From Salipaludibacillus aurantiacus (lineage in GTDB: Bacteria; Bacillota; Bacilli; Bacillales; Salisediminibacteriaceae), in the NCBI RefSeq assembly GCF_900111295.1, contig NZ_FOGT01000004.1, forward strand, positions 62,001 to 126,000: DNA of 64,000 nucleotides, in the 5' to 3' direction. The notes under the pieces were generated by a model. It was not told the origin of the DNA. It saw only the letters and a program-made list of their open reading frames with translations, and made no database searches. Position 1 is the stretch's first letter. Each line of letters opens with the position of its first letter. Below, piece by piece: positions 61,875 to 64,000 of this stretch. A program made the position numbers and the translations under genes.

Positions 61875-64000
61875 ATGACGTTAACTGCGAAACAGATGAA
61901 GGTAGAAGCGCATAACTCGGCATTGCAGCATGATCCTTATTTGAGTAGAAAAACCCCGTCGCATTTTTGGAAACGGAACGAGGCTCATATTGAGGAACTG
62001 CGTTCGTTTGTTGACAAGCTGCGCCGCAACCAGCCGGAATGTGCCCAGCCGGCCGAAGAATGGCTGCTGGACAATAAAGAATTTATTGAAGAACAGGTTT
62101 TGATGATAAAAGATAGTTTATCAAAAGCTTATTTAAAGATGCTGCCTCACCTGAAGAATACAGGGGAACTGAGGGTTCTTTCTATTTGTGAAGATTATGT
62201 TCATCTGACAGACGGAGACTTAAATAAAGACTCATTTATGGACTATCTGAAAGCTTACCAGGAAGTCTCTGTTCTGACGATAGCCGAAGTGTGGGCGCTG
62301 CCGATTATCATGCAGGTTGCGCTGATCAGGCATTTGGCGAAAGGAATGAAGCCAGTTGAAGAGCGGCATGAGATCTGTAAGCAAGTGGCAGCCATGCTCT
62401 CAGATGTAAGAACTGAAGACCTGACTCCGGAAAAATTAAAAGAAGTAATTGAAAAAGCAGGTTACGAGATGCCTCTTTCAGGACCGGTAATCGTCCATCT
62501 TGTCCAGCACCTCCGCGAACGGGCTGATTACTCAGCTACAGTAGGTGAATGGCTGATTTGCAAGCTGGAAAACGGCCCTGAAAGTCTGGATCACATTATG
62601 TCTTATGAATATCAGCTGCAGGCGGGATATCAGGTAACGACAGGGAACATTATTACGAGTATGCGGCAGCTGACGAGATGGGACTGGCAGGCGGATTTTC
62701 AGGAACTGAGTATAGTAGAGCAGACGTTAAGGAAGGAAGCTTCCGGGGTTTATCCCAGGATGGATTTTTCAAGCAGGGAAACGTTAAGGAAAAAAGTAGA
62801 GTTCCTTGCCAGGCGCATGAGCGTGCCGGAAAATCTGGTTGCCTCCCAGGCTCTTGAATTAGCTGATGAGGTGGCAAGTTCCTCAGGAAATCAGCAAGTT
62901 CAAAATTTACCTAAAACTGCTTTTGTTTCTTACTATCTGCTGGAAGCAGAAGGGCTTGCTTCATTAAGAAAAGCCTTAAAAATGTGCAGCAAACCAAAGC
63001 CGGTTCCTGAAAACGGCGTTAAGAGAAGGGCTTCACAATCGTACTTTTCTCTCTTTACTGTCCTGTTTTTAGCTGCTGGAATGGTGATTGCGTCTTTGGC
63101 AGCGAACGGGGCGGTCTTTACACCTGTGGAGTGGGTGCTGCTTGGGATCATTATATTATTGCCGGCAAGTGAATGGGCTGTTACCGCCGCTCACTGGATG
63201 ATAGAAAGAGTGACAAGGCCGATGCCGCTTCTAAGATATGACTTATCAGAAGGTGTGCCTGAGGACGCGAAGACGATGGTCGTTATCCCGGTGATCTGGT
63301 CTCAGCCTGAAGAAGTTGAAAAATTAAGTGAGCGGCTTGAACTCCACTATTTAGCGAATAAAGATTCAAATATTCATTTTGCACTTCTTGGAGATTTTAA
63401 GGATTCCCATAAGAAACAGGCTGATGGGGACAGGGCTCTGTTAAATACAGCCCAACAGGAAATTGCAAGGCTTAATAAGACTTACCCTGACAGCTCTTTC
63501 CACCTTTTTCACAGGAAGAGAGTGTGGAACCAGTCAGAAAACATATGGATGTGCTGGGAGAGAAAGCGGGGCAAACTGGTTGAATTTGTTGAGCTTTTAA
63601 AAGGAAAAACAGATACAACGTTTGATGTGGTGATCGGGGATACAAGCAAGATTAAAGATATCCGGTATATCATTACACTTGATGCTGATACAGAACTTCC
63701 GTTTGAAAGCGCCCGCCGAATGATCGGGACGATGCATTTGCCATTTAACCGGCCGAAGCTGAATCAGTCCGAAACAAGGGTCGTTGAAGGGTATGGCGTA
63801 CTTCAGCCCCGGATTGGCATGAGCCATGAAGCAGCAAACCGCTCCCGTTTTGCCTCCTTATGGGCGGCTGATCAAGGGATCGATCCTTATTCATTTGCTG
63901 TATCCGATCCATACCAGGATGGGTTGGGCGAAGGAATTTTTACAGGAAAAGGGATTTTTGACTTAGACGCCTTTCACCATGTGCTGTGTGACCGCATTCC
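61875..64000 (+). CDS. Cyclic beta-1,2-glucan synthase-like protein (NdvB type), N-terminal part
   Basis: An open frame of at least 708 codons runs off the right edge. After an N-terminal region with helices (PAEEWLLDNKEFIEEQ, residues ~58-72), there are two membrane helices near residues 395-440, and then the glycosyltransferase core: TLDADTELP (near residue 598), GYGVLQPRIGMSHEAAN and GEGIFTGKGIFDLDAFH, found in cyclic beta-glucan synthases. ATG 61875 has GGGGGC about 8 bases upstream. In rhizobia and Brucella this enzyme makes periplasmic osmoregulatory glucans; in a Firmicute the product and location are unclear. Confidence 0.85.
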   Translation, partial: MTLTAKQMKVEAHNSALQHDPYLSRKTPSHFWKRNEAHIEELRSFVDKLRRNQPECAQPAEEWLLDNKEFIEEQVLMIKDSLSKAYLKMLPHLKNTGELRVLSICEDYVHLTDGDLNKDSFMDYLKAYQEVSVLTIAEVWALPIIMQVALIRHLAKGMKPVEERHEICKQVAAMLSDVRTEDLTPEKLKEVIEKAGYEMPLSGPVIVHLVQHLRERADYSATVGEWLICKLENGPESLDHIMSYEYQLQAGYQVTTGNIITSMRQLTRWDWQADFQELSIVEQTLRKEASGVYPRMDFSSRETLRKKVEFLARRMSVPENLVASQALELADEVASSSGNQQVQNLPKTAFVSYYLLEAEGLASLRKALKMCSKPKPVPENGVKRRASQSYFSLFTVLFLAAGMVIASLAANGAVFTPVEWVLLGIIILLPASEWAVTAAHWMIERVTRPMPLLRYDLSEGVPEDAKTMVVIPVIWSQPEEVEKLSERLELHYLANKDSNIHFALLGDFKDSHKKQADGDRALLNTAQQEIARLNKTYPDSSFHLFHRKRVWNQSENIWMCWERKRGKLVEFVELLKGKTDTTFDVVIGDTSKIKDIRYIITLDADTELPFESARRMIGTMHLPFNRPKLNQSETRVVEGYGVLQPRIGMSHEAANRSRFASLWAADQGIDPYSFAVSDPYQDGLGEGIFTGKGIFDLDAFHHVLCDRI

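Overview
The window looks like chromosomal DNA of a Bacillaceae member (low to moderate GC, endospore-forming). Evidence: near-universal strong GGAGG-type ribosome binding sites with frequent GTG/TTG starts, a 30-residue YjcZ-type sporulation peptide, CcpA (cre)-like operators, a B. subtilis-like maltose PTS locus (malR/malP/malA), a preQ1-I riboswitch over queCDE, and the absence of phage or IS genes. The hydrogenase, molybdoenzyme and cyclic-glucan synthase loci point to an environmental, facultatively anaerobic species. Species identity is an inference.

Layout. 1-6.7 kb: partial chemoreceptor, HAD phosphatase, GDPD-MFS pair, PAP2 phosphatase and GT4 glycosyltransferase, with a palindrome-rich spacer at 4.4-4.8 kb. 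6.7-10.5 kb: CstA transporter, then the preQ1 riboswitch and queC-queD-queE. 10.5-14.4 kb: nucleotide-sugar dehydrogenase, GT2 enzyme, a membrane protein and a YqcI/YcgG protein. 14.5-20.5 kb: tryptophanase with a possible Trp-containing leader, MDR oxidoreductase, acetamidase/formamidase and PepF. 20.7-25.5 kb: small hypothetical gene, dicarboxylate symporter, nucleotidyltransferase, YjcZ peptide and an ABC-2 exporter. 25.5-26.5 kb: an exactly periodic 92-bp tandem repeat. 26.6-35.4 kb: small membrane and PGDYG proteins, acyl-CoA dehydrogenase, a large secreted M14 peptidase, and an ABC-F resistance-type ATPase behind an attenuator-like leader. 35.6-39.5 kb: malR and divergent malP-malA. 39.6-43.8 kb: torD-like chaperone, Mo-bisPGD catalytic subunit, 16-Cys ferredoxin and cytochrome b (minus strand). 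44.1-53.1 kb: ten-gene [NiFe] hydrogenase operon hypABFCDE, cytochrome b5-like protein, small and large subunits, and protease. 53.7-57.3 kb: Fur-box-preceded feoA-feoB, a Cys-rich methyltransferase and a flippase-like membrane protein. 57.3-64 kb: acyl-CoA synthetase, cysteine desulfurase, a tiny charged protein, an ArsR-type regulator and the start of a cyclic beta-glucan synthase.

Functional picture. The hydrogenase and the exported, PsrA/PhsA-sized molybdoenzyme are divergent neighbours, suggesting H2-driven anaerobic respiration with a sulfur oxyanion or similar acceptor; the Feo operon and cysteine desulfurase could supply their iron and sulfur. The hydrogenase small subunit has Asn where the second Cys of the N-terminal CxxC normally binds the proximal Fe-S cluster, and a cytochrome b5-like protein sits where a redox partner would be expected.

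The most unusual non-coding structure is the 92-bp array at 25.5-26.4 kb. Each unit carries a hairpin and a ribosome-binding-site-led 31-codon reading frame whose TGA overlaps the next ATG, so several units could be translationally coupled micro-genes. Two further repeat families recur: GGGGTCTGACCCC palindromes at eight sites, several of which supply the stop codons of adjacent genes, and two arrays of ATCRGCGAAA repeats spaced about 20 bp.
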